Assembly: GCF_004745635.1 (NCBI RefSeq) | Contig: NZ_SRLB01000021.1 | Location: 1-64,000 of the forward strand | Source: Methylobacterium nonmethylotrophicum | GTDB lineage: Bacteria; Pseudomonadota; Alphaproteobacteria; Rhizobiales; Beijerinckiaceae | Direction: 5' to 3' | Length of the DNA: 64,000 nt | Made by a program: the position numbers and the translations under genes | Notes under the pieces: model-generated | Told to the model about the DNA's origin: nothing | Seen by the model: only the letters and a program-made list of their open reading frames with translations | The model's database searches: none | In this document: piece after piece, positions 9,855 to 19,733 of the stretch | Layout of the letters: each line of letters opens with the position of its first letter | Numbering within the stretch: the stretch's first letter is position 1

Positions 9855-11159
9855 ATGTCGGACGACCGCTACCACAAGGACCGGCTGGGCAACCGCCGGC
9901 TGAACCCCGAGACCCTGATGCTCGGCTACGGCTACGACCCCGCCCTCTCGGAGGGGGCGGTGAAGCCGCCGGTCTTCCTGACCTCGACCTTCGTGTTCAC
10001 CTCCGCCGAGCACGGCAAGGCGTTCTTCGACTACGTCTCGGGCAGGCGCGAGCCGCCGGCCGGCGAGGCGGCGGGTCTGGTCTATTCCCGCTTCAACCAT
10101 CCCAACAGCGAGATCGTCGAGGACCGCCTGGCGGTGTTCGAGGAGGCCGAGGCGGCGCTCCTGTTCTCGTCGGGCATGTCGGCGATCGCCACCGTGATCC
10201 TGGCGCACGCCCGGCCCGGCGACGTCGTGCTGCATTCCCAGCCGCTCTACGGCGGCACCGAGACGCTGATCGCCAAGACGCTCGCGGGCTTGCGGATCGG
10301 CGCCGTCGGCTTCCAGGACGGCACCGACGCGGCGAGCGTCACGGCGGCGGCGGAGGCCGCCGAGGCCCTGGCGGCGAAGACCGGCGGGCGCGTCAGCGTC
10401 GTGATGGTCGAGACGCCGTCGAATCCCCTGAACACGCTGGTCGACCTCGCGCTCGTGCGCCAGGCCGCCGACCGGATCGGCGCCCGCCAAAGCGGGGCGG
10501 CGCCGGCGGTGGTCTGCGACAACACCCTGCTCGGGCCGCTCTTCCAGCACCCCCTGCGACACGGCGCCGACATCTCGGTCTACTCGCTGACGAAGTATGT
10601 CGGCGGCCATTCCGACCTCATCGCCGGGGCGGCGCTCGGCTCGGCCGCCCGGATGAAGCCGGTGCGGCTCCTGCGCTCGGCGATCGGCACCCAGCTCGAT
10701 CCGCATTCCTGCTGGATGCTGGGACGCTCGCTGGAAACCCTGACCCTGCGGATGGAGAAGGCCAACCGCAACGGCGAGATCATCGCCGAGCGGCTGCGGG
10801 CCCACCCGAAGGTCACGCGCCTGCACCATCTCGGCCATCTCGCGCCCGGCTCCGGCGCCGCCCGGGTCTATGCCGCGCAATGCGCCGCCCCGGGCTCGAC
10901 CTTCTCGTTCGACGTCGCGGGGGCTGAGCCGGAGGCGTTCCGGGTGCTCAACGCGCTCCAGCTGTTCAAGCTCGCGGTGAGCCTGGGCGGCACCGAATCG
11001 CTCGCCAGCCACCCGGCCTCGACGACGCATTCCGGCGTGCCGAAGGAGGTACGCGACCGCCTCGGCATCACCGACGCGACGATCCGGGTCTCGATCGGCA
11101 TCGAGCATCCGGAGGACCTGGCGGCGGACCTGGAGGCGGCGCTCGCGACGCTGGAGTGA
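9855..11159 (+). CDS. Cystathionine gamma-synthase family PLP enzyme, 434 aa
   Basis: This is a PLP-dependent Cys/Met metabolism enzyme of the cystathionine gamma-synthase / methionine gamma-lyase / O-acetylhomoserine sulfhydrylase superfamily. The cofactor lysine is in the [12 protein letters not shown] motif, and the LYGGTETL and VETPSNPLN motifs are present. Sequence alone does not decide between synthase, lyase and sulfhydrylase. The start is the ATG at 9855 with a GAGCGAGG ribosome site; the frame is open upstream to 9780, but that part is Arg/Pro-rich and unlike the family. It is a single gene between a divergent membrane-protein operon and an antiporter. Confidence 0.9.
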   Translation: MSDDRYHKDRLGNRRLNPETLMLGYGYDPALSEGAVKPPVFLTSTFVFTSAEHGKAFFDYVSGRREPPAGEAAGLVYSRFNHPNSEIVEDRLAVFEEAEAALLFSSGMSAIATVILAHARPGDVVLHSQPLYGGTETLIAKTLAGLRIGAVGFQDGTDAASVTAAAEAAEALAAKTGGRVSVVMVETPSNPLNTLVDLALVRQAADRIGARQSGAAPAVVCDNTLLGPLFQHPLRHGADISVYSLTKYVGGHSDLIAGAALGSAARMKPVRLLRSAIGTQLDPHSCWMLGRSLETLTLRMEKANRNGEIIAERLRAHPKVTRLHHLGHLAPGSGAARVYAAQCAAPGSTFSFDVAGAEPEAFRVLNALQLFKLAVSLGGTESLASHPASTTHSGVPKEVRDRLGITDATIRVSIGIEHPEDLAADLEAALATLE

Positions 11160-11304
11160 TGCCGCCACGCGAGCCCGAAAGCGCCGGCCACCCGCCCTTT
11201 TGGCTTGCCCCGCCGGGTCCCCTCCGCAAGATGGCCGCCCGCACCCCGACCGCTTCGCGGCCGGGCGGTCCCATCCGCACAGCGAAGAGGCCCCGCCGCT
11301 CCCG

Positions 11305-13095
11305 ATGACCGAGCCCGCCGCGTCCGGTTCCTACAAGGAGGTCATCCTGTTCCTGGTCACGGCCGGGATCGTGGTGCCGCTGTTCCACCGCCTGCGCATC
11401 AGCCCGGTTCTCGGCTTCATCGGGGCCGGGGCCCTCCTCGGGCCGTCGGGCCTCGGGCGGCTCACCGACGTGGCGCCCTGGCTCGGCGCGATGACGATCT
11501 CGAACCGCACCGAGATCGCGCATCTCGCCGAGCTCGGCGTGGTCTTCCTGATGTTCATGATCGGGGTCGAGCTGTCCTGGGAGCGCCTGCGGGTGCTGCG
11601 CCGCCTCGTCTTCGGCCTCGGCTCGCTGCAGGTGGTGGTGTCGAGCCTCCTCGTCGGGGTGGTGCTGATGGCGCTCGAGGTGCCGCCCACCGCCGCGATC
11701 CTGGTCGGGCTGGCGCTGGCGCTCTCCTCCACCGCCATCGTGGTGCCGGTGCTGGCCGAGCAGAAGCGGCTCAACACGCCGGCCGGCCGGTCGAGCTTCG
11801 CGGTGCTGCTGTTCCAGGACCTCGCCGTGGCGCCGGTGCTGTTCGCCATCGCGGTCCTCGGCCGCAAGGACAGCGACGCGCTCTCCGGCCTCGCGGTGGC
11901 GCTCGGCCAGGCCGCGGTGGCGCTGGCGCTGCTCGTGGTCGCGGGGCGCCTGGGCCTGCGGCCGCTGTTCCAGCTCGTCGCCCGCACCCGCAGCCCCGAA
12001 CTGTTCATGGCCGCCTGCCTCCTGGTCATCGCGGCCACCGCCCTCGTGGCGGCGGGAAGCGGCCTGTCGATGACGCTCGGGGCGTTCGTCGCCGGCCTGC
12101 TCCTCGCCGAGACCGAGTACCGCCGGGCGATCGAGGCCACCATCGACCCGTTCAAGGGCCTGCTGCTGGGCGTGTTCTTCGTCTCGGTCGGCATGGGCAT
12201 CGACCCGGCGGTGCTGATGAAGACCCCGCTCACCATCCTGGGGCTCGCCCTCGGGCTGATCGTGATCAAGGGCGCGGTGATCCTGGGCGTCGGGACGGCC
12301 CTTCGTCTGCCCCGTGCGGTGGCGCTCGAGAGCGCCCTCTTGCTCGGGCCGGGGGGCGAGTTCGCCTTCGTGCTCGTCGGCAGCGCCATCGCGGCGGGGC
12401 TGGTGCCCGACGATCTCGGCCAGGCGGCGCTCGTCGTCACCACCGCCACGATGGTGATGATTCCCGGCCTCGCGGCGCTCGCCCGCCGGCTCGGCCGGCG
12501 GATCGACCGCACCGCCCTCGGCCGGGCCCGGGCCGAGCCGCCCCCGCCCGAGCGCCAGCCCGGCCGGGTGATCGTGGCGGGCTACGGCCGGGTCGGCCGG
12601 CTCGTCGCCGAGATGCTGGCGCGCCACAAGGTGCCCTACATCGCCCTCGACATGGACGCCGCCCGCGTCTCCGACCAGCGCCGCCTCGGCAACCCGGTCT
12701 ATTTCGGCGATTCGGCCAATCCCGAGCTCCTGCGCCGCTGCGGCATCGACACCGCCCGCGCCCTCGTGGTGACGCTCGACCAGCCCCGGGCCGTCGAGGC
12801 GGTGGTGGCCGCCGCCCGCGCCGAGCGGCCGGACCTGACCATCGTCGCCCGGGCGCGAGACGCCCGCCACGCCACCGCCCTCTACGAGATGGGCGTCGAC
12901 GACGCGGTGCCGGAGACGATCGAGGCCTCGCTCCAGCTCTCGGAGGCGGTGCTGGTCGATGTCGGGGTGCCGATGGGGCTGGTCATCGCCTCGATCCACG
13001 AGCGCCGCGACGAGTTCCGGGCGCTGCTGCGGCGCAAGGAGGCGGCCGAACCCCCGCCGTTCCAGGCCCGGCGCACCGTCGGCAAGGCCCCGTGA
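11305..13095 (+). CDS. CPA2-family K+/cation:H+ antiporter (KefB/YbaL-like), 596 aa
   Basis: The N-terminal 390 residues form about twelve hydrophobic helices of the Na+/H+ exchanger fold, including the LGLALALSSTAIVVPVL signature. They are followed by a TrkA-N (RCK) nucleotide-binding domain starting near residue 420 with the Rossmann motif VIVAGYGRVGR. Such proteins sit in the inner membrane and exchange potassium or sodium for protons, gated by nucleotide or glutathione ligands. The start is the ATG at 11305, matching the family N-terminus. The next gene begins seven bases after its stop, so the two are probably cotranscribed although functionally unrelated. Confidence 0.92.
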   Translation: MTEPAASGSYKEVILFLVTAGIVVPLFHRLRISPVLGFIGAGALLGPSGLGRLTDVAPWLGAMTISNRTEIAHLAELGVVFLMFMIGVELSWERLRVLRRLVFGLGSLQVVVSSLLVGVVLMALEVPPTAAILVGLALALSSTAIVVPVLAEQKRLNTPAGRSSFAVLLFQDLAVAPVLFAIAVLGRKDSDALSGLAVALGQAAVALALLVVAGRLGLRPLFQLVARTRSPELFMAACLLVIAATALVAAGSGLSMTLGAFVAGLLLAETEYRRAIEATIDPFKGLLLGVFFVSVGMGIDPAVLMKTPLTILGLALGLIVIKGAVILGVGTALRLPRAVALESALLLGPGGEFAFVLVGSAIAAGLVPDDLGQAALVVTTATMVMIPGLAALARRLGRRIDRTALGRARAEPPPPERQPGRVIVAGYGRVGRLVAEMLARHKVPYIALDMDAARVSDQRRLGNPVYFGDSANPELLRRCGIDTARALVVTLDQPRAVEAVVAAARAERPDLTIVARARDARHATALYEMGVDDAVPETIEASLQLSEAVLVDVGVPMGLVIASIHERRDEFRALLRRKEAAEPPPFQARRTVGKAP

Positions 13096-13102
13096 GACGG
13101 CC

Positions 13103-14209
13103 ATGATGAGCGGGCTCGGGCCGCAGCAGGAGGCGGCGCTCAAGGCGGTGTCGGACTGGCTGAAGCGCGGCACCCCGCAGGTCTTCCGCCTGTTCGGCTT
13201 CGCCGGCACCGGCAAGACCACGCTCGCCCGGCGGCTGGCCGAGGATGTCGAGGGCGGCGTGCTGTTCTGCGCCTATACGGGCAAGGCGGCCTCCGTGATG
13301 CGCGCCCGCGGCTGCCCGGACGCCTCCACGATCCACAGCCTGATCTACCGCACCCGCGAGGATTCCGAGGGCGGGCCGGCCTTCACCCTCAACCGCACCG
13401 GGCCGGTGAGCAAGGCTGCGCTCGTCGTCATCGACGAGTGCTCGATGGTCGACGGCGACCTCGGCAACGACCTCCTGTCCTTCGGCACGCCGGTGCTGGT
13501 GCTCGGCGATCCGGCGCAGCTGCCGCCGGTCAAGGGCGGCGGCTTCTTCACCGAGGCCCAGCCCGACGTGATGCTGACGGACGTCCACCGCCAGGCCGCC
13601 GACAACCCGATCGTGCGCCTCGCCATGACGGTGCGGGAGGGCAACCGGCTCGATTACGGCGCCTACGGCGAGAGCCGGGTGATCCCGCGCCGGGAGATCG
13701 ACCCCGCCACGGTGCTGGCCGCCGACCAGGTGCTGGTCGGCCTCAACCGCACCCGGCGGCTCTATAACCGCCGCATCCGCGAGCTGATCGGCCATTCCGA
13801 CCCGATGCCGGCGGTGGGCGAGAAGCTGGTCTGCCTGCGCAACGACCGCACCAAGGGCCTGCTCAACGGCTCGACCTGGACCGTCCAGGCCCTGCGCGCC
13901 GCTCCCCGCCCCGACCTCGTGCGCCTCGACGTGGTGCCGGAGGACGATCCGGCGCTCCGCCGCAAGCCCCAGGACATCCGGGTGCTGCGCTCGGTGATCG
14001 CCGGCAGCGACGAGGAGGTGCCGGCGATCCTGCGGCGCGAGACGGAGGAGTTCACCTACGGCTACGCGCTCACCGTGCACAAGGCGCAGGGGTCGCAGTG
14101 GGACAAGGTCGTTCTGTTCGACGAATCCTATGCCTTCCGCGAGCATCGGGCGCGCTGGCTCTACACGGCGCTGACGCGGGCGGCGGAGGTGATCACGGTG
14201 GTGGTGTAG
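13103..14209 (+). CDS. RecD-like/Dda-type ATP-dependent DNA helicase, 368 aa
   Basis: This is a compact superfamily 1 helicase of the RecD2/Dda class. Motif I (GFAGTGKTT) is near residues 28-36, motif II is VVIDECSMVD, motif III is LGDPAQLPPV, and a C-terminal UvrD-like motif (TVHKAQGSQWD...YTALTRA) completes the ATPase core. At 368 residues it lacks the long N-terminal region of RecD2, as in many alphaproteobacterial and phage Dda-like proteins. Adjacent ATGs at 13103 and 13106 are both possible starts. It probably acts in DNA repair or recombination; no partner gene is adjacent. Confidence 0.9.
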   Translation: MMSGLGPQQEAALKAVSDWLKRGTPQVFRLFGFAGTGKTTLARRLAEDVEGGVLFCAYTGKAASVMRARGCPDASTIHSLIYRTREDSEGGPAFTLNRTGPVSKAALVVIDECSMVDGDLGNDLLSFGTPVLVLGDPAQLPPVKGGGFFTEAQPDVMLTDVHRQAADNPIVRLAMTVREGNRLDYGAYGESRVIPRREIDPATVLAADQVLVGLNRTRRLYNRRIRELIGHSDPMPAVGEKLVCLRNDRTKGLLNGSTWTVQALRAAPRPDLVRLDVVPEDDPALRRKPQDIRVLRSVIAGSDEEVPAILRRETEEFTYGYALTVHKAQGSQWDKVVLFDESYAFREHRARWLYTALTRAAEVITVVV

Positions 14210-14259
14210 GGGCCGACGGGCCGGCTTGAACATCCGCGCCCACGCGGTAACTCATCGGC

Positions 14260-14511
14260 ATGTCCATCGAAGTGTCCTACACGCTACGGAAGACCGAGCC
14301 CGGCGCCCTGCTCCGGGAGCTCGACGATGTGCGCGTGCTGACCGACGTGACGTCCGACGACGGGGACACGATTACCGCCGGCACGGAAGGCACGGTCGTC
14401 GCCGTGTGGAACGGGGGCGAGGCCTACGACATCGAGTTTCCGGAGCCGCTGGGAGCGCTCGCGACCGTGAGGGCCGCGGATCTCGCGCGTGTCGGGCGCT
14501 CGGTGCCTTGA
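14260..14511 (+). CDS. DUF4926 domain protein, 83 aa
   Basis: The small protein matches the DUF4926 pattern: an N-terminal strand with a Leu-rich turn (LLRELDDVRVLTDV), an Asp-rich turn, a GTEGTVVAVW core and a YDIEFPEPLG segment. Members often sit beside DUF6883 genes in small two-gene modules, and one is present here with its TTG start overlapping this stop (TTGA). The biochemical role is unknown; a toxin-antitoxin or defence-associated role has been suspected only by arrangement. Confidence 0.75.
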   Translation: MSIEVSYTLRKTEPGALLRELDDVRVLTDVTSDDGDTITAGTEGTVVAVWNGGEAYDIEFPEPLGALATVRAADLARVGRSVP

Positions 14512-14855
14512 GCGAGGACGAGTGGCGGCCGGCCCTCGAGGTGCCGGGCAGCAAGCTCGTTCATTACCTGCTGAACGTCGATCATCCCAAGGGCGGCCCG
14601 AAGGCGCGTTTCTTCCTGGCCTTCGGCTTCGATCCCACTCAGCCTGAGACCATGGCGGAGGCCCTCATCCTTACGCGACCGACGCCCGGTGCGTCCCGCA
14701 CCTCGCGGAGAACGGCCCCTATCGCAGGATGATCGTCGAGGGGGGCCGATGGAGACGCCGGACGGCCGCCGACCGCAGGTCCGCAGGTCCGCAGCGTGTG
14801 GCAATTGCAGGATGGATCGATGTGGCGTCTCATCACGGCCGTGCCGCTCACCTGA
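14508..14855 (+). pseudogene. DUF6883 gene broken by three frameshifts
   Basis: Reading starts at a TTG overlapping the DUF4926 stop. The first 50 codons look like DUF6883 (YLLNVDHPKGGPKARFFLAFGF). The family reading then moves to other frames: after EAL near 14666 it continues one base back (ATDARCVPHLAENGPY...MIVEG, frame 2). After a run of five G at 14741-14745 it continues in a third frame (PMETPDGRRPQV). After an exact 8-bp tandem duplication (CAGGTCCG twice, 14776-14791) it returns to the original frame (VRSVWQLQDGSMWRLITAVPLT) and ends at TGA 14853-14855. The net change is frame-neutral, but the middle is untranslatable as one protein. Sequencing error is an alternative. Confidence 0.6.
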
Positions 14856-14911
14856 CGCGACATGAACCTGTCGAGCCGCATGTTGAGTTGAAGCGGGTGG
14901 GAGGTGGTACT

Positions 14912-15193
14912 TTGATCGACACCCCTCATGACCACGCGATCGAAGAGTTGCGCAGGCTGGTCCGCGAAGGCCTCGAAAGCGGGCCGAGCCCGTGGGAGAC
15001 CATAGCCGAAGTGAAGGCCGAGGCGCGTCGGCGCTCGGAGGCATCGGTCGCGAAGGCCGGCCCGGATGATCCTGCGCGCACGCCTCAGGCCGGCCGGTCT
15101 TGCGCCACGATTCCGAGCACGGCGGCAACGGCTTCCGAGGGTGACAATGCCGCACTGTCGATGACGAGCCGCGGCCGGTCCCACGGCTGGTAG
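14912..15193 (+). CDS. Small antitoxin-like protein, TTG start, 93 aa
   Basis: A GGAGG motif lies a few bases before the TTG at 14912. The first 45 residues (about HAIEELRRLVREGLESG, then ETIAEVKAEARRR) form a charged helical segment resembling the C-terminal part of ParD-like antitoxins, whose REGLESG motif is common. This similarity is by eye and short. The last third, from about residue 58, overlaps the convergent kinase gene and is probably read-through rather than folded protein, so the original stop may have been lost. No toxin gene is adjacent. Confidence 0.4.
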   Translation: MIDTPHDHAIEELRRLVREGLESGPSPWETIAEVKAEARRRSEASVAKAGPDDPARTPQAGRSCATIPSTAATASEGDNAALSMTSRGRSHGW

Positions 15194-15597
15194 TCGCTGC
15201 GCTGAATCGCCTCCCACGAGGGCGGGACGAGGCCGGGAATGTCGGACACCCGACCTTCGACGCGGCGGCGATGCTCTTCGGCATCCGGGCACACGACCTC
15301 GACCTCGATCAGCCGCGCCGCGGAGCGGGCGGCCACGGCCCGCCATCCGTCGCGGCTGGCGGTGACCGGGTTGACGCAATCGGCCACGACGGTCCGCCCA
15401 TCGTCGAGGTTCGCCCCCGCGAGGTCCTGCGCCACCGCGTAGCCGGCTGCAGCCACGGCGCCCGCCGGCACGCCCGCATCCCGGATCGCCTGCTCGATGA
15501 TGTCTATTCGCAGGTAGGTCGCCGCGAGGGCGCGGGCGAGCGCGCGGGAGATGGTTGTCTTTCCGGTCCCGGGCAGGCCACCGAACACGATCAGCAT
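15085..15597 (-). CDS. P-loop AAA/zeta-like kinase, 170 aa
   Basis: The Walker A motif ([10 protein letters not shown]) is at the N-terminus, residues 6-15, as in small AAA_33 kinases of the APS-kinase/zeta-toxin-like group. A conserved Arg-Ile-Asp (YLRIDII) and a mid-protein DCVNP follow, then a Glu/Arg-rich lid ([10 protein letters not shown]). It probably phosphorylates a small molecule; the substrate is not known. It is convergent with and overlaps the small antitoxin-like ORF. A zeta-type toxin role is possible but no epsilon antitoxin is seen. Confidence 0.75.
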   Translation of the reverse strand: MLIVFGGLPGTGKTTISRALARALAATYLRIDIIEQAIRDAGVPAGAVAAAGYAVAQDLAGANLDDGRTVVADCVNPVTASRDGWRAVAARSAARLIEVEVVCPDAEEHRRRVEGRVSDIPGLVPPSWEAIQRSDYQPWDRPRLVIDSAALSPSEAVAAVLGIVAQDRPA

Positions 15598-15799
15598 TGG
15601 CGCGGCCTCCCGGCGATCGCGACGGAGAAGGGCGGAGACGGCCGGCTCTTCGACCTCGCCATATCACGTCACCCGGCGTCAGACAGGCGGCCCGGCCGCC
15701 GGATCGTCGCGCCCGCCCGCGTCCACGCTGGACGAACGCCGCCGCAACCCCCACCTACGCCGCAGCACGGACACGGACAGCCTGCCCGGAGAGACATCC

Positions 15800-16363
15800 T
15801 TGGCCAACGACGACGCGGGGGGCGCCCCCCGCATGCATGCGACGACGATCCTGATGGTGCGCAAGGGCGGCCGGGTGGTGATCGGGGGCGACGGGCAGGT
15901 CAGCCTCGGCCAGACCATCGTCAAGGGCAATGCCCGCAAGGTCCGGCGCCTCGCCAAGGGGGCGGTGATCGGGGGCTTTGCCGGCGCCACCGCCGACGCC
16001 TTCACGCTGTTCGAGCGGCTGGAAGCCAAGCTCGAACAGTACCCGGGCCAGCTCACCCGGGCCTGCGTCGAGCTGACCAAGGACTGGCGCACCGACCGCT
16101 ACCTGCGCCGCCTCGAGGCGATGATGCTGGTGGCCGACAAGGACGTGAGCCTGCTCCTCTCCGGCGCCGGCGACGTGCTGGAGCCCGAGGGCGGCGTGAT
16201 GGCGATCGGCTCGGGCGGCAACTACGCGCTGGCCGCCGCCCGGGCGCTGGAGGAGCAGGACCTCGACGCCGAGGCGATCGTGCGCCGCGCCATGCGGATC
16301 GCCGCCGAGATCTGCGTCTACACCAACGCCAACCTGGTGATCGAGAGCCTGGACGCGGCTTGA
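15800..16363 (+). CDS. hslV: ATP-dependent protease subunit HslV (ClpQ)
   Basis: This is the peptidase of the HslVU (ClpYQ) protease, a dodecamer that degrades unfolded and regulatory proteins in the cytoplasm. The N-terminal nucleophile threonine is in the [12 protein letters not shown] segment; with the TTG start at 15800 it is residue 15 and would be exposed by removal of a short propeptide, as in other alphaproteobacteria. The Lys in GNARKVRRL and the GSGGNYA motif are conserved. An ATG at 15833 is an alternative start. It precedes hslU by 52 bases. Confidence 0.93.
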   Translation: MANDDAGGAPRMHATTILMVRKGGRVVIGGDGQVSLGQTIVKGNARKVRRLAKGAVIGGFAGATADAFTLFERLEAKLEQYPGQLTRACVELTKDWRTDRYLRRLEAMMLVADKDVSLLLSGAGDVLEPEGGVMAIGSGGNYALAAARALEEQDLDAEAIVRRAMRIAAEICVYTNANLVIESLDAA

Positions 16364-16415
16364 GCGCCCTCCCCGATCCCGTCCCCACGGCCCGAGACAT
16401 CCCCGCTAGCATCCC

Positions 16416-17729
<1,314 letters not shown>

Positions 17730-17743
17730 GGGTCACCTGACGC

Positions 17744-17788
17744 GTCATGTCAGCCCGGGTTCTCGCCCTCGGCGAGCCCCGGCATGAC
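17744..17788. terminator. Hairpin between convergent hslU and MBL-fold genes
   Basis: Nested complementary arms (GTCATG/CATGAC, CCGGG/CCCGG and CTCGCC/GGCGAG around a CTC loop) form a long interrupted stem. There is no T-tract, but the position between two convergent genes fits a bidirectional terminator. Confidence 0.45.
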
Positions 17789-17832
17789 CCGGACGCTGAA
17801 ACCGCGCCGGGAGCGGCAGGCACGATCCGCCC

Positions 17833-18894
17833 TCACCCCTCCCACACCTGCCCCGGCCGCAGCGCCAGGAACCGCTCCGCCGGCACCCCGGCCTCGCCGA
17901 GCGCCGTCCCCAACGCCTCGGCCGGCGCCTCCGCGCCCTCGTTGGTCAGCCGGAACGTGCCCCAGTGGTGGCCCAGCGCCTGCGCGGCCCCGACGTCGCG
18001 GAAGATCCGCACCGCCTCCTCCGGGTTGACGTGCTGGGCCTGCATGAACCATCGCGGCTCGTAGGCGCCGATCGGCAGGGTGGCGAGGCGGGGCCCGCCG
18101 AAGCGCTCCCGCACCGCCCGGAAGATCGCCCCGTCGCCGTAGCCGGTATCGCCGACGTGATAGAGCACGCCCGCGGGCGTGGTGAGCACGAAGGCGCACC
18201 ACAGGGCCATGCGCCTGTCGTTCACGCCGCGGGCCGACCAGTGATAGGCCGGCACCAGGTGCACGGTGATCTCAGCCCCGAGATCGACCGACCCGCCCCA
18301 GTCCCGGGTCTCGACCGGGATCGTGGCATCGTAGCTGCGCAGGATCGCGTCGTTGCCGAGCGGCGCCACGAAGGTCGGCGCGTGCTCGGCCCAGAGCCGG
18401 GCCAGGATCGGCCCGTCGAGATGGTCGTAGTGGTTGTGGGTGACGAGCACCGCATCGATCGGCGGCAGGGCCGCGAAGGCGATCCCCGGCGGGTTGGCGC
18501 GCTTCGGGCCGGCGAAGCCCACCGGGCTCGCGCGCTTGGCGTAGACCGGGTCGATCAGGATGTTGCGGCCCGCGACCTGGATCAGCAGGCTGGCATGCCC
18601 GATATGGACGACGCGCAGACCCTCGACCCGCTCGGGCGGCGTGTCCTGCGGAAACGGGCTCGGGACCCGGGCCGGCCAGGCCTCGCGGCCGCCAGCGAGC
18701 TGCCAGCGCGCCAGCTCGGCCACGTCCTTGTCCTGCGGCTGGCCCGGCGAGAAGAACCGCACGCCGTCGAAATGGTCGCTGACCGGGCCCTGGTAGTAGG
18801 GGTTGCGGCTGCGCCGGTGGGCGGCGTAGCCGACGCCGCCCAGCGTCATCACGGTGACGGCGCTGGCGAGCTTGAGGAAGCCACGGTTCTTCAT
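17833..18894 (-). CDS. MBL-fold metallo-hydrolase (RomA/NAPE-PLD-like), 353 aa
   Basis: A metallo-beta-lactamase-fold hydrolase of the UlaG/RomA/NAPE-PLD-like group. The metal-binding motif is THNHYDHLD, preceded by GHASLLIQ and ILIDPVY; later ligands are the Asp in HVGDTGYGD and the His in LGHHWGTF. An N-terminal hydrophobic stretch (about residues 7-24) suggests a membrane anchor or uncleaved signal. The ATG at 18894 is chosen because the protein before it is not family-like. The substrate is unknown; relatives hydrolyse phosphodiesters such as N-acyl phosphatidylethanolamine. It is convergent with hslU. Confidence 0.88.
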   Translation of the reverse strand: MKNRGFLKLASAVTVMTLGGVGYAAHRRSRNPYYQGPVSDHFDGVRFFSPGQPQDKDVAELARWQLAGGREAWPARVPSPFPQDTPPERVEGLRVVHIGHASLLIQVAGRNILIDPVYAKRASPVGFAGPKRANPPGIAFAALPPIDAVLVTHNHYDHLDGPILARLWAEHAPTFVAPLGNDAILRSYDATIPVETRDWGGSVDLGAEITVHLVPAYHWSARGVNDRRMALWCAFVLTTPAGVLYHVGDTGYGDGAIFRAVRERFGGPRLATLPIGAYEPRWFMQAQHVNPEEAVRIFRDVGAAQALGHHWGTFRLTNEGAEAPAEALGTALGEAGVPAERFLALRPGQVWEG

Positions 18895-18968
18895 GCACCC
18901 GGAGATGACCGGCCGAAGGCCGAGGTCAAGGTGCGTCTCCGCGGACCCTTCGCCGCGCCCGGACCGCA

Positions 18969-18996
18969 TTGCACAACGCCGCCGGATCCTTACATT
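18969..18996 (+). promoter_or_regulatory. Possible promoter upstream of the 23-aa ORF
   Basis: TTGCAC (18969-18974) and TACATT (18991-18996) are separated by 16 bases and lie about 20 bases before the extended Shine-Dalgarno sequence. The matches to sigma70 consensus are moderate. Confidence 0.3.
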
Positions 18997-19017
18997 CATC
19001 CCATCGGCAACAACAGG

Positions 19018-19032
19018 AAGGAGGTGATCCAG
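19018..19032 (+). promoter_or_regulatory. Exceptionally long Shine-Dalgarno sequence
   Basis: Fifteen consecutive bases, AAGGAGGTGATCCAG, are the exact complement of the 3' end of bacterial 16S rRNA as generally conserved (CTGGATCACCTCCTT). The last base is the first G of a GTG codon. Typical ribosome sites match 4-7 bases. The spacing is very short if GTG is the start, so this could also be a ribosome-trapping or regulatory element. Confidence 0.6.
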
Positions 19033-19103
19033 TGTCTCATTGTCATCAGCCGCGGTCGTCTGCGCGCCGGACCTGGATCGTCGCCTCCGGCTTTACGGCC
19101 TGA
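19032..19103 (+). CDS. Putative 23-aa leader peptide or small protein
   Basis: A GTG codon directly abuts a 15-base perfect anti-16S complement. The reading frame encodes 23 residues: a His/Cys-rich start (SHCHQP), an Arg/Ser middle and a hydrophobic end (TWIVASGFTA), then TGA. I do not recognise a function. A downstream hairpin at 19173-19204 makes a leader-peptide/attenuation arrangement conceivable. The nearest downstream gene starts 630 bases later, which argues for a stand-alone small gene instead. Confidence 0.45.
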   Translation: MSHCHQPRSSARRTWIVASGFTA

Positions 19104-19172
19104 GCGCACGACGAACGATCCGGGATCGGTGACGATCCTGACGGAAGTCTGTCGGACCGCGGTTCGGCAATG

Positions 19173-19204
19173 GAAGGGCTGCCCCGGCGACGGGGCGGCC
19201 CTTC
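19173..19204 (+). terminator. Strong hairpin after the 23-aa ORF
   Basis: Thirteen-base arms (GAAGGGCTGCCCC and GGGGCGGCCCTTC) pair with a single U-G wobble around a 6-base loop. Only a weak T-containing tail follows, so termination may need Rho or may be an attenuator. Confidence 0.4.
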
Positions 19205-19733
19205 GTCCGTTATGCGCCCAGCATGGGCGCGGCCTTGAGCGGTCGGGTCCCTTCGTGCTCCGGTCACGGCGGGCGACGCGCACCTGGGACAGGGCGACCG
19301 GCCGTGGGAGGGGCGCGTGGAGGGATCCGCCCCGTCTTCACGGACGGGAGGTGAGCCTGCGGTCCGCTCGGCCTGCCCGGGCGTGATGTCGCCGGGGGCC
19401 CGGGTGAATGCACCGTCGATGGCGGCGGACCGGTCGCGCCGAGCCTCTCACCCCGGGTCGGCCATGGTCGCCGGTGGACGAGTTCGACCTTGCCGGGGTG
19501 GAGGCTGCTGATGGCGACGCGGTGCCACGGGGTGTGCCCGCACGATCGGCTCCCGCGCTCCCCTCTGCGCTGACGCGGCCCAGATACGACGCCCGCAGGT
19601 GGGCCGCTCGATCGAGATGGTGTCGCCCTCGTCGCGGCGGACCTACCTGCGCCGGACGCGCCGGCCCTCGACGCAAGCTCCGCGCAACCCGGCGCTGACA
19701 CGATCCCGGCCGTTCGGCAGGGGTCTTCCAGTC

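Larger units (their letters stand above)
18895..19733. other. 839-bp intergenic region with leader-like elements
   Basis: No long gene is convincing here on either strand; the frames of 60-145 codons are Arg/Pro/Gly-rich shadows. The region holds a possible promoter (18969-18996), a 24-codon ORF with an unusually long Shine-Dalgarno match (19018-19103) and a strong hairpin (19173-19204). From 19205 to 19733 I see nothing else that I can support. Confidence 0.6.
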
